A DNA stretch of 41,518 nucleotides from SVTX01 sp045632305 (GTDB taxonomy: Bacteria > Bacillota > Clostridia > Oscillospirales > CAG-272): assembly GCA_045632305.1 (NCBI GenBank), contig JAZQWL010000003.1, forward strand, positions 1 through 41,518, in the 5' to 3' direction. Position 1 is the stretch's first letter. Each line of letters opens with the position of its first letter. The position numbers and the translations under genes were made by a program. A model generated the notes under the pieces. It was not told the origin of the DNA. It saw nothing but the letters and a program-made list of their open reading frames with translations, and searched no databases. This document shows positions 34,693 to 41,518 of this stretch, piece after piece.

Positions 34693-35889
34693 TCACTCCT
34701 CCAAAATCTGCGGTTTCTTGCCCGTTAAAAACTCGTAAGCCGCAATATATTCAAGCTTCGCCCTTTGGGCTTTTTCACCATTTTTATCGAAATTTTTCTT
34801 TCTGACGCCTCGAAGCATAATATTTTTAGGCGTTTCGTCGGGGTCAATAAGCTCAAGTGAGCAAACGTCATAGCCGTGCCATTCGAGCTTTTTAAGACGA
34901 AGGGCATCGGTCGCCGCATCGCAAAGCTTCTGTCGAAGCATCGAATGATCGGTAATGAACTTCAAGCTCTCACTATTTATTTTCCTGTTAAGATCGTGGT
35001 GACAGCAAGGAGTTGACAGTACAACGTCCGCCTCCCATGCCACCGCCTTATCAAGCACCATGTCCGTCGCAATATCGCACGCATGGAGCGAAATAACGAG
35101 GTTCACGTGCTCCTCGGTGTCATAAAGATTGATGTCACCGCAAAGAAATTCGAGTCCGTCAAAGCCGCATGCGACCGCTACGCCGTTGCAGTATTCAATA
35201 ACGTCCGCCTTGAGATCGACGCCCGTCATCTTCACACGTCTGCCCTTTATCACCGAAAAGTAATGGTAAACCGCAAAGGAGAGATAACTCTTTCCGCAAC
35301 AGAGATCGCAGATGCGAATGTCGCCCGCGGGAAGCTTGTCCTCAACGTCGCGGATAAGCTCAAGGAATCTGTTTATCTGGCGGAATTTCGCCTGCTTTTT
35401 ATCGTAAACGCGCCCATTCTTGTCTGCAACGCCGAGATGCATAAGAAACGGCTCGCTACCGTTCAAAATATGATTTTTCACTTTGTTGTTCGAGGTCGGA
35501 ACAATTCTCTTAAAGCTCACGCTGTCACCATCAATAGCGCGCTCGAGCTTGTCGCCGCCGATAAGAGTTACCTTACCCGACTTTGATCTTTTAAGCTCGC
35601 AATCCCCAGCGGTTGTGATGAGATTTATCTGGGAGAAGCCGTCGATTAAGCTCTCAATTTCTGTGGCGTCCGAGAGCGAAATGTTTTTCTGCTTTGCCTT
35701 GTTGTCCGTGTAAAAACTCTCGGCATAAAGCACGACCTCGCCTCTCAAAAGCTTGGGGGTAAGAACGCATTTTATAATGCTTTTATCCTGTGGCTTTGAG
35801 AAAACCGTCTTCTTGAAGAGCTCTCCCTTCGCGCTTTTTAAAATCAAGCGCAAAAGCTGTTCCTTTTCACTAAATTTTATATTTTCCAT
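34693..35889 (-). CDS. Class I SAM-dependent methyltransferase (PF13679-like)
   Basis: A 398-residue protein. An N-terminal region of about 170 residues is followed by a Rossmann methyltransferase domain with RICDLCCGKSYLSFAVYHYF as motif I, VKMTGVDLKADVIEYC as motif II and VVLSTPCCHHDLNRKI downstream. The layout resembles the Methyltransf_32 family, which includes tRNA- and RNA-linked enzymes. The substrate is unknown. Its start overlaps the plsY stop by one base (TAATG). Confidence 0.85.
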   Translation of the reverse strand: MENIKFSEKEQLLRLILKSAKGELFKKTVFSKPQDKSIIKCVLTPKLLRGEVVLYAESFYTDNKAKQKNISLSDATEIESLIDGFSQINLITTAGDCELKRSKSGKVTLIGGDKLERAIDGDSVSFKRIVPTSNNKVKNHILNGSEPFLMHLGVADKNGRVYDKKQAKFRQINRFLELIRDVEDKLPAGDIRICDLCCGKSYLSFAVYHYFSVIKGRRVKMTGVDLKADVIEYCNGVAVACGFDGLEFLCGDINLYDTEEHVNLVISLHACDIATDMVLDKAVAWEADVVLSTPCCHHDLNRKINSESLKFITDHSMLRQKLCDAATDALRLKKLEWHGYDVCSLELIDPDETPKNIMLRGVRKKNFDKNGEKAQRAKLEYIAAYEFLTGKKPQILEE

Positions 35890-36842
35890 TATTTTTTATC
35901 CGAATATTTAGAATTTTTCTTTCCGCAATAAGCGCAAACCTTGCGGGATATGGGAATAAGTCTGCCGCATTCGCACTGACAGAACTTATCGTCCGAAAGC
36001 GCCTCGTCATCCTTCTTACGGTTTTCACGGAACGCGCGTGTCTCTTCCCTCTTTGCTTCAAGCTTCTCTTCCTTCGTCTTGGGAGCTTTCTTCTCATCGC
36101 CGACCTTCTTCTTGCCGAGGTTAAGCTTTGATTCCGTGCCGTTCAAAAGTCGCTTAATATTAGCTCTGTGCATATAAATTACAAGAACCGCCATAATAAC
36201 GCCAACCAACGGGATTGCGCCGAGCTTCTGTCCTGTAAACGCGATATAAAGCTTTTCGATCATTGACGCGATAACGGGAAAGAGCGCTACCGACATGCAT
36301 GAACCGAGAGAAACGTATTTCGTTCCAATCACTATGACCGCAAAGAACACAAACAAAATAAGGAACGATATCGGCTCAAGGAAAAGAACGACCGCCGCCG
36401 CGCACGCAACTCCCTTTCCGCCCTTGAAGCCGTAATATATCGGGAACATATGACCGATCATTACAAAAAGTCCCGCGATCGCGCCGCCAAGCGAACCCGT
36501 AAGGAGGAGCGAGCCGATAAGCGTCGCTATAACCGCCTTGAAGAAGTCACCGAGAAATGTAAGCGCGCCGAACTTTTTTCCGTAAGTGCGAAGCGCGTTT
36601 GTCGCGCCCGCATTACCGCTTCCGTGACGTCTTATATCATCGTGATAAATTGCTTTGGAAAGAATGATGGACGTATTTATGCTGCCGAGAAGATAAGGAA
36701 TCACCGCGCAGAGCAAAATACATACGCCAAGCAAAATATCCTTCAGGGCAGATTCACCGATAGCGGGATTCTTGACGAGCGCGTAATAAACGCCTCCGAA
36801 TTTTCCTCCCGATATCCATGAAAACAACATATTATATAACAT
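35889..36842 (-). CDS. plsY: Glycerol-3-phosphate acyltransferase PlsY with C-terminal zinc-ribbon tail
   Basis: A 317-residue protein. Residues about 36-235 are a typical multi-pass PlsY that transfers acyl groups from acyl-phosphate to glycerol-3-phosphate: HGSGNAGATN (73-82) and GFKGGKGVA (138-146) are intact. It is about 100 residues longer than usual PlsY. A charged linker (240-285, Lys/Glu-rich) leads to a predicted zinc ribbon with C288, C290, C292, C303 and C306, plus an N-terminal extension of about 35 residues. The tail should face the cytosol. The ATG at 36842 has GAGGTGAATTT upstream. Confidence 0.93.
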   Translation of the reverse strand: MLYNMLFSWISGGKFGGVYYALVKNPAIGESALKDILLGVCILLCAVIPYLLGSINTSIILSKAIYHDDIRRHGSGNAGATNALRTYGKKFGALTFLGDFFKAVIATLIGSLLLTGSLGGAIAGLFVMIGHMFPIYYGFKGGKGVACAAAVVLFLEPISFLILFVFFAVIVIGTKYVSLGSCMSVALFPVIASMIEKLYIAFTGQKLGAIPLVGVIMAVLVIYMHRANIKRLLNGTESKLNLGKKKVGDEKKAPKTKEEKLEAKREETRAFRENRKKDDEALSDDKFCQCECGRLIPISRKVCAYCGKKNSKYSDKK

Positions 36843-36855
36843 AAATTCACCTCAA

Positions 36856-37098
36856 TTATGAATTCGATTTTTTCTTAAATCTGTCAAGACGCGCACGAGC
36901 CGAAGCAAGCCGTCTGTCCCTTTCCTCGGGAAGCGGAATAATATCGGTAAGCTCTCCGTTTTCCTCGTTTGCCGAGAAAATATCCCTCTCGGCAAGAGAG
37001 GAAATCACTTCTTTCTTTATTTCAAGGGTCATTCCGTCGTCACTTATGAGAACAGCGTATTCACCCTCGAATCTATCTACCGAAAATATCCTTTTCAT
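36856..37098 (-). CDS. DUF3006 family protein
   Basis: An 80-residue protein resembling DUF3006 (MKRIFSVDRFEGEYAVLISDDG, an SH3-like beta start, then the IIPLPEERDRRLASARARLDRFKKK helix). The function is unknown. The ATG at 37098 matches the family start; a TTG two codons upstream is also open. It begins 2 nt past the M24 peptidase stop and has no strong ribosome site, so coupling is likely. Confidence 0.85.
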   Translation of the reverse strand: MKRIFSVDRFEGEYAVLISDDGMTLEIKKEVISSLAERDIFSANEENGELTDIIPLPEERDRRLASARARLDRFKKKSNS

Positions 37099-37100
37099 GA

Positions 37101-38186
37101 TCAAACGAACATTTCAATGAGGTGCTTGGGGCTCTGTGTGAAGTCATATACAGAACCGTCGGGCATAATTGCTACCATGTCCTCTATTCTGCAGCCGTAC
37201 TTGCCCTCAATGTAAATGCCGGGCTCAACCGTTACCACGTGACCGGGCGTAAGAACAACGTTCTCGGGCACCTTTCCTGCAAGTCTGGGCTCCTCATGGA
37301 TAAACATACCAACTCCGTGTCCCAAGCTATGACCGAATCTGCCCGCGTATTCCGCGTCGATGATATCTCTTGCGATCTTATCGGCATCACGGCAGGGCAT
37401 ACCAACCTTGAGCGCCTCAAGCGCGCTTGTCTGAGCTAAAAGAACCGTATTATAAACCTTCTTGATCTCCTCGTCCGCCTTACCGATAACAACCGTTCTT
37501 GTCATATCGGAGCAGTATCCGTTGTACTTTGCGCCGAAGTCCATAGTAAGGAAGCCGCGTTCGAGCTTGCAATTTCTCGGAACACCGTGAGGAAGCGAGG
37601 ACGCCGTACCCGAAACCGCAATAGTTTCAAATGCGAGTCCCTCAGCACCGTTTCTTCTCATGAAGAATTCAAGCTCAAGCGCCACGTCGATCTCGGTCAT
37701 CTCGGGCTTCATTACCTTTAAAATATGGGAGAAAGCCGCGTCGGTGATCGCCTGCGCGCGCTTCATATTCTCGATTTCATCCTCGGTCTTGTAAATGCGA
37801 AGATTTGTTAAGATCTCGGACGCGCCGAATACCATTTCCTTCTGTGCGAAGAGCTTCTTGAATCCCTCAAGAGATGCGCAGGAAAGCGCGGATTCTTCAA
37901 ACATAACCACCTTCGCGCCGCAGTCATCAAGCAAGGACGCCATAGTAACACCCATGGACATTCTCTCGGGCATTACGATCTCGAAATCAGCGGGGTCAAC
38001 CTCTGCTCTTGCCGCCTCGATATATCTGAAGTCGGTAATAAGATACGCGCGTTCTCTCGTTACAAGAATGTAACCGTCCGTGAAATTGAATCCCGAAAGA
38101 TATCTTATATTAAGCTCGGAGGAAATGAGAGCGGCATCTGCGCCCTTCTCTATCATTTTTTCTGTAAATCTTGTTATACGACTCAT
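37101..38186 (-). CDS. M24 family aminopeptidase (Xaa-Pro type)
   Basis: A 361-residue metallopeptidase. The creatinase-type N-terminal domain covers residues 1 to about 125 and a pita-bread catalytic domain follows. The metal ligands are visible in order: DFGAKYNGYCSDMTRTVV (two Asp), GHSLGHGVGMFIHEEP (His), VTVEPGIY (Glu) and GCRIEDMV (Glu). It likely removes N-terminal residues before proline. The ATG at 38186 has AAAGGAGCAAATT in front; the longer frame overlaps the upstream gene. Confidence 0.93.
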   Translation of the reverse strand: MSRITRFTEKMIEKGADAALISSELNIRYLSGFNFTDGYILVTRERAYLITDFRYIEAARAEVDPADFEIVMPERMSMGVTMASLLDDCGAKVVMFEESALSCASLEGFKKLFAQKEMVFGASEILTNLRIYKTEDEIENMKRAQAITDAAFSHILKVMKPEMTEIDVALELEFFMRRNGAEGLAFETIAVSGTASSLPHGVPRNCKLERGFLTMDFGAKYNGYCSDMTRTVVIGKADEEIKKVYNTVLLAQTSALEALKVGMPCRDADKIARDIIDAEYAGRFGHSLGHGVGMFIHEEPRLAGKVPENVVLTPGHVVTVEPGIYIEGKYGCRIEDMVAIMPDGSVYDFTQSPKHLIEMFV

Positions 38187-38200
38187 AATTTGCTCCTTTA

Positions 38201-39055
38201 TCACTTTAAATTGTCAAGATAATATTTTTTCATTTGAAGCGCGTCCTCGGGCTGCGTTCCGTCAGACTCGCAAATAATTCTGGGCGTAAGGTTGTCCCGA
38301 ATTATCGCCTCGATAAGCGGCTCAAATTCAGGGCCGTAGATCTCATCGGCAAAAGTAAGATGCTTCTTCTCACCCGCATTTGTATATTCGATCTTCGAGA
38401 AATGACAGTGAAGATTTTTCGCCACCTCATCTCCCAAGCTCTCGCCGATTCTGTGGAAAACCCGTCTGTAATCGTCGACCGAATTAAATGCGCCGCCGAT
38501 ATTGCGTGCGTTAAGATGACCGAAATCAACGCACGGCACGTAATGAGGATCGATCTTGCACTGCTCAATGACCTCGTCAAGTGTACCGAGCTGATTTATC
38601 TTGCCCATAGTCTCAATACAGAGCTTGATCGGTGTGTCACCAACCGCCTCGATAACTCGGTAAAGCGTATCGCAGGAAAGCTTCATGCCCACGTCTCGTG
38701 TGATCTTGCTCGCGCTTCCGCTGTGGATCACTATACTGTCCGCATAGAGAAGCTCTGCCGCCCACAGAGATTTTTCAATGTATTTTATACTGTTTGTTCT
38801 TTTTTCCTCTTCAACGCTTGAAAGCGAAATGAAATACGGCGCGTGAAGTGACATAAGAACGCCATGCTCTTTTGCCGCCTCACCTATGGTGCGAAGAGCA
38901 TCCTCGCCCGCCATAATTCCCTTGCCTGCCTCATATTCATAGGCGTCAAGTCCGAATTCCTTTATCCAGCGCGGAGCTTCTTTAGTTGATTTATTGCCCG
39001 CGGCGTAAAAGAGATCTCCGTTTCCGCCCGAGCCAAAGCTTGCAAATTTCCGCAT
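38201..39055 (-). CDS. nfo: Endonuclease IV family protein (TIM-barrel AP endonuclease)
   Basis: A 284-residue AP endonuclease family 2 protein. The ligand-bearing motifs of the three-zinc site are visible: MSLHAPYF, IVIHSGS, CIETMG, CVDFGHLNAR, HCHFSKIEY and ICESDG. It would nick abasic sites. The family also contains sugar isomerases, but the KIEY and CVDFGHL pattern fits the nuclease branch. It lies 6 nt after yqeG. Confidence 0.87.
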   Translation of the reverse strand: MRKFASFGSGGNGDLFYAAGNKSTKEAPRWIKEFGLDAYEYEAGKGIMAGEDALRTIGEAAKEHGVLMSLHAPYFISLSSVEEEKRTNSIKYIEKSLWAAELLYADSIVIHSGSASKITRDVGMKLSCDTLYRVIEAVGDTPIKLCIETMGKINQLGTLDEVIEQCKIDPHYVPCVDFGHLNARNIGGAFNSVDDYRRVFHRIGESLGDEVAKNLHCHFSKIEYTNAGEKKHLTFADEIYGPEFEPLIEAIIRDNLTPRIICESDGTQPEDALQMKKYYLDNLK

Positions 39056-39061
39056 ATATTT

Positions 39062-39619
39062 TTACTTTCTGTTTTTCTTTTTGTATTTTCCGTCAAGCCA
39101 GAACGAGCATGCTTTTGCGCCACCGTGCGCTTTAACGTATTTTTTAATCGTCGGAACCTCAAGCGCTCTCTTGAATCTGAAAAAAGCGCTGTTTCTGTCG
39201 TTAATAGGCGGCACTATAATAGTCGTAAGACCGATATTTTTACCCGCCGCAGCATCTGTCAGGAGCTGATCTCCGATAATTGCGGTATCGCTCTTTTCCG
39301 CTCCCAATAATTTCATCGCGCGGCGAAGATTTTTGGGGAACGGCTTTCCGCATTTTGCGAAAGCCACAAGCCCGAGCTCGCGGTTAAAGGTATCAACTCG
39401 CTCCGCGCCGTTGTTGGATATAAGCGCGACCGATATTCCGCTTGATTTCATAGTGTCAAGCCACGAGATAACCCTCTCATTCGGAGTCGACTCTTCATAA
39501 GGAGCGAGGGTGTTATCAATATCAACCAAAAGCGCCTTGATCCCAAGACGTGCCAAAAATTCAGGGGTTATTTCCGAAAATTTCCCGAAAATATAATCAG
39601 GCATGGTAAGCTTTCCCAT
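39062..39619 (-). CDS. yqeG: YqeG family HAD phosphatase
   Basis: A 185-residue HAD IIIA-type hydrolase. Motif I is LVDIDNTLAPYEE (D33, D35), followed by VALISNNGAERVDTF and the GKPFPKNLRRAMK lysine region. Motif IV is AIIGDQLLTDAAAGKNIGL. YqeG in Bacillus belongs to the yqeG-yqeH-aroE-yqeI group and may dephosphorylate phosphatidylglycerophosphate. Here it heads an eight-gene operon that also contains plsY, another phospholipid gene. The start has AAAGGAGCGGAAT. Confidence 0.94.
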   Translation of the reverse strand: MGKLTMPDYIFGKFSEITPEFLARLGIKALLVDIDNTLAPYEESTPNERVISWLDTMKSSGISVALISNNGAERVDTFNRELGLVAFAKCGKPFPKNLRRAMKLLGAEKSDTAIIGDQLLTDAAAGKNIGLTTIIVPPINDRNSAFFRFKRALEVPTIKKYVKAHGGAKACSFWLDGKYKKKNRK

Positions 39620-39653
39620 ATTCCGCTCCTTTCAAAAAATGTCTATTCATATT

Positions 39654-39682
39654 ATTATACTACTTTTACGCAAAAAGGTCAA
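39654..39682 (-). promoter_or_regulatory. Promoter of the yqeG-hisS operon
   Basis: TTGACC (39677-39682), 17-bp spacer, TATAAT (39654-39659). It should drive about 6.5 kb to the terminator at 33031-33066. Confidence 0.88.
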
Positions 39683-39750
39683 TATTTTTTCACAAAATAC
39701 CCTTCTCTTTTTATAAATTATATTAAATATATGATTAATATAATACAAAA

Positions 39751-39775
39751 AGACCGAGGGACGCGCCCTCGGTCT
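39751..39775 (-). terminator. Terminator of the rubrerythrin gene
   Basis: 10-bp stem AGACCGAGGG / CCCTCGGTCT with a 5-nt loop and TTTTTG following on the minus strand. It lies 14 nt below the stop. Confidence 0.93.
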
Positions 39776-39788
39776 CATTTTTTAAAAA

Positions 39789-40328
39789 TTAATAGTTTTC
39801 TGCGTGAACCTCAAAATAGCTCTTGGGGTGATCGCAGGTAGGACAAACCTCGGGTGCCTCCATACCAATCACGATGTGACCGCAGTTACGGCATTCCCAA
39901 ACCTTAACCTCGCTCTTCTTGAACACTTCACTCATTTCGATATTGCGAAGAAGCGCGCGATATCTGTCCTCGTGGTGCTTTTCAATAGCCGCTACGAGTC
40001 TGAACTTTTCTGCGAGCTCGTGGAAGCCCTCCTCGTCAGCAGTCTTTGCAAAACCATCGTACATATCTGTCCACTCGTAGTTTTCGCCCTCTGCAGCGTC
40101 AAGAAGGTTAGCGGGTGTGCTTGCAATACCGCCGTGAAGCTCCTTGTACCACATCTTTGCATGTTCCTTTTCATTGTCAGCTGTCTTCTGGAAAAGGGCT
40201 GCTATCTGCTCATAGCCATCCTTCTTTGCCTTGGATGCAAAATAAGTATATTTGTTTCTCGCCTGAGATTCGCCTGCAAAAGCGGCTTCAAGATTCTTTT
40301 CTGTCTGTGTTCCTGCGTACTTGCTCAT
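39789..40328 (-). CDS. rbr: Rubrerythrin
   Basis: A 179-residue protein. The ferritin-like diiron domain (residues 1-140) has the ExxH-type ligands in AFAGESQARNKY, ADNEKEHAKMW and AAIEKHHEDRYRALL. The C-terminal rubredoxin domain has VWECRNCGHIV and CPTCDHPKSYF for its iron. It reduces hydrogen peroxide in anaerobes. Monocistronic, with a consensus promoter about 60 nt upstream. Confidence 0.97.
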   Translation of the reverse strand: MSKYAGTQTEKNLEAAFAGESQARNKYTYFASKAKKDGYEQIAALFQKTADNEKEHAKMWYKELHGGIASTPANLLDAAEGENYEWTDMYDGFAKTADEEGFHELAEKFRLVAAIEKHHEDRYRALLRNIEMSEVFKKSEVKVWECRNCGHIVIGMEAPEVCPTCDHPKSYFEVHAENY

Positions 40329-40387
40329 AAATTTATTCTCCTTATAAAATTACAAATTCAAAGGCACTGTGCACCTTCTGTAAATAA

Positions 40388-40416
40388 ATTATACAATAAA
40401 GGTCTATTTTTGTCAA
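40388..40416 (-). promoter_or_regulatory. Promoter of rubrerythrin
   Basis: TTGACA (40411-40416), 17-bp spacer, TATAAT (40388-40393), both perfect. Confidence 0.92.
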
Positions 40417-40462
40417 GATGCTTTATGCTACAGGCACAAAAATTTTATTGGAAAATTGCAAA

Positions 40463-40496
40463 ATTTTAGCGGCAAGCAATCGCCCGCCGCTAAAAT
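40463..40496 (-). terminator. Terminator after the ORF fragment
   Basis: 11-bp stem ATTTTAGCGGC / GCCGCTAAAAT with a 12-nt loop and TTTTG-type tail on the minus strand, 14 nt below the stop at 40511. A terminator in place suggests the 3' end of a once-complete gene. Confidence 0.8.
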
Positions 40497-40510
40497 ATAT
40501 CATTTGATTT

Positions 40511-40933
40511 TTAAGGATTTTCCTTTATATAACGCTGATATGCTTCGTCAAGCTCACCGTTCGTTGTAATATAGCTCTGAGAAATACTACCGCCCGAGGT
40601 ATCCTTGAGGTCTGCATAATCGGTTGAATTCCAAAGGTTGGTATTAAAGTTTCCGACCTTGCCCGTACCCAATGCGCCTCCGAAATCACACACGGGAGCT
40701 TCGCCCGCGAATACGTGTTCGCATTGCGTGTATTTGCCGTTTCCGTTGTTTATATATACAATTCCGTATACGGGAACAACGTTAAGCTCGGTCCATTCAT
40801 TTCGGTTCCAGCGTCCACCGCCTACCGCGAGCTGATCCGCAGTAACGTAAATAACCATGTCGTTTTGTCCCTTGCCGTCAATCTGCTGATTCTTGCGTAA
40901 GCTCCGCTTACTCATCGAGTTTTGCCAAGGCAA
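40511..40933 (-). CDS. Unrecognised ORF, probably a 5'-truncated gene fused to repeat DNA
   Basis: The open frame is 140 codons and starts at a TTG (40933) inside the hairpin repeat. Everything before codon 14 is repeat sequence (repeat boundary 40896). The native part runs from about 40895 to 40511 and has no signal peptide or known motif. It is rich in Gly, Asn and aromatic residues (AVGGGRWNRNEWTELNVVPV, NGKYTQCEHVFAGEAP). An internal ATG at 40858 with AAGGG upstream could give 115 residues. No promoter is seen, and two terminator-like hairpins lie upstream. I read it as the 3' remnant of a larger gene, but a small intact gene cannot be excluded. Confidence 0.5.
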   Translation of the reverse strand: MPWQNSMSKRSLRKNQQIDGKGQNDMVIYVTADQLAVGGGRWNRNEWTELNVVPVYGIVYINNGNGKYTQCEHVFAGEAPVCDFGGALGTGKVGNFNTNLWNSTDYADLKDTSGGSISQSYITTNGELDEAYQRYIKENP

Positions 40934-41043
40934 AACGTTGCACGGCGATGCTTCGCATCCCCGTGCAACCGTAATCCCATCACTCGCCCCTATAAGAAAA
41001 ACAAAAAAGACATCCTGTTGGATGTATTGGGATTCGAACCACC
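40896..41043. repeat. Hairpin repeat, copy 1 (148 bp, with tRNA 3'-end remnant)
   Basis: The order of hairpins is GTAAGC-TCC-GCTTAC, GTTTTGCC-AAG-GCAAAAC and a nested GTTGCACGG/CCGTGCAAC stem that encloses GATGC-TTC-GCATC. A tRNA-like 3' end on the plus strand (AATCCCATCACTCGCCCC), a damaged terminator stem (GACATCC/GGATGT) and a minus-strand T-arm remnant (TTGGGATTCGAACCACC) follow. Nearly identical to copy 2 over about 118 bp. Confidence 0.85.
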
Positions 41044-41183
41044 CGTAAGCTCCGCTTACTCATCGAGTTTTGCCAAGGCAAAACGTCGCACGGCGATGCT
41101 TCGCATCCCCGTGCAACCGTAATCCCATCACTCGCCCCTATTAGAAAAACAAAAAAGACACCCAATTGGGTGTCTTTTTTTTA
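41044..41183. repeat. Hairpin repeat, copy 2, adjoining tRNA-His
   Basis: Same hairpin string as copy 1 with two base differences before the terminator region (GTCGC for GTTGC, which breaks one pair of the nested stem, and TATTAG for TATAAG). It ends with the intact terminator and runs directly into the real tRNA-His. Copy 1 therefore looks like a duplication that spanned the terminator and the tRNA 3' end, followed by a deletion of about 20 bp. Confidence 0.85.
41151..41180 (-). terminator. Terminator of the tRNA-Gly-Arg-His array
   Basis: A perfect 30-bp palindrome, AAAAAAGACACCC AATT and mirror, starts only a few nucleotides past the tRNA-His CCA end. Strong in both directions. Confidence 0.93.
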
Positions 41184-41261
41184 TGGGGTGAGTGATGGGA
41201 TTCGAACCCACGGCCTCCAGGGCCACAACCTGGCGCTATAACCAACTTAGCTACACCCACC
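41184..41261 (-). tRNA. tRNA-His (GTG)
   Basis: Encoded CCA, anticodon loop TTGTGGC (GTG), acceptor GTGGGTG/CACTCAC with one wobble. The extra 5' G (41261) faces discriminator C, the tRNA-His identity feature. Last gene of the array. Confidence 0.96.
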
Positions 41262-41270
41262 ATCATCAAA

Positions 41271-41347
41271 TGGCGTGCCTTGAGGGACTCGAACCCCCGA
41301 CCTACTGCTTAGAAGGCAGTTGCTCTATCCAGCTGAGCTAAAGGCAC
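41271..41347 (-). tRNA. tRNA-Arg (TCT)
   Basis: 77 nt with encoded CCA, acceptor GTGCCTT/AAGGCAC, anticodon loop CTTCTAA (TCT). Confidence 0.96.
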
Positions 41348-41385
41348 ATTCAACATTTGAAATGGATTTTTCTTATGAAAAATCT

Positions 41386-41459
<74 letters not shown>

Positions 41460-41487
41460 AAAATGCGATTTTCACAACCGCCTATAT

Positions 41488-41516
41488 ATCATACCACAAC
41501 AAGATTATTTTGTCAA
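41488..41516 (-). promoter_or_regulatory. Promoter of the second tRNA array
   Basis: TTGACA (41511-41516), 17-bp spacer, TATGAT (41488-41493) with an extended -10 TGG, about 29 nt before tRNA-Gly. Confidence 0.88.
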
Positions 41517-41518
41517 GA

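Noticed and set aside
40980..41165. 61-codon minus-strand ORF in the hairpin repeat
   Set aside because: It consists entirely of repeat, terminator and tRNA-remnant sequence and has no ribosome site.

Overview
The window is a gene-dense stretch of a low-to-medium GC Clostridia-type (Bacillota) chromosome. Evidence for this is the sporulation set yabP-yabQ next to rqcP and divIC, a SigH-like sigma factor, a MecA-type adaptor, rubrerythrin, a DUF4364 protein, and consensus sigma-A promoters and intrinsic terminators throughout. The species cannot be named from sequence alone; an anaerobic, possibly gut-derived member of the Oscillospirales/Christensenellales type is a reasonable guess. Almost everything is on the minus strand; only five genes are on plus.

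Layout, left to right. (1) 1-629: minus-strand tRNA array, transcribed Val-Asp-Phe-Gly-Val-Asp-Phe(partial), containing a repeated Val-Asp-Phe block. (2) 818-5319: rplS with a structured leader, a Wzx-type flippase, yebC and argS. (3) 5418-13614: one ten-gene operon, nusB, a TsaD-like paralog, xseA, xseB, ispA, a PAP2-like protein, tlyA, nadK, argR, recN; this is the classic Clostridial nusB-xseAB-ispA-tlyA-nadK-argR-recN cluster. (4) 13861-15200: a plus-strand pair, a 4-TM protein and a membrane-anchored SGNH-fold protein that has lost its catalytic Ser and His. (5) 15195-15608: a gene-free element of about 410 bp with long terminal inverted repeats, filled with small hairpins. (6) 15603-20551: a radical SAM protein, a class I aminotransferase, and a nuclease-fused XPD/DinG-type helicase. 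(7) 20720-21283: a MecA-like adaptor on plus. (8) 21308-23099: hup-rqcP-yabP-yabQ-divIC operon with an unusual hairpin that covers the yabP ribosome binding site. (9) 23246-28868: uvrB-uvrA-mazG. (10) 29083-30883: zinc-ribbon protein, SigH-like sigma factor, DUF4364 protein. (11) 31023-33027: homoserine dehydrogenase and a small membrane protein on plus. (12) 33068-39619: an eight-gene operon, yqeG, endonuclease IV, an M24 aminopeptidase, a DUF3006 protein, plsY with a zinc-ribbon tail, a methyltransferase, a hypothetical protein, hisS. (13) 39789-40328: rubrerythrin. (14) 40511-41459: an ORF fragment fused to a tandem 148-bp hairpin repeat carrying tRNA 3'-end fragments, then tRNA-His, tRNA-Arg and tRNA-Gly.

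Most of the window is ordinary housekeeping: translation (rplS, argS, hisS, nusB, tRNAs, rqcP), DNA repair (recN, xseAB, uvrAB, endonuclease IV, helicase), lipid and isoprenoid synthesis (plsY, ispA) and cell division/sporulation. The parts that ordinary annotation does not explain are the two hairpin-string elements (15195-15608 and 40896-41183), the hairpins between tRNA genes, the yabP leader hairpin, the degenerate SGNH protein and the PlsY tail. All functional statements rest on reading the sequence and recalled family knowledge; no searches were run.
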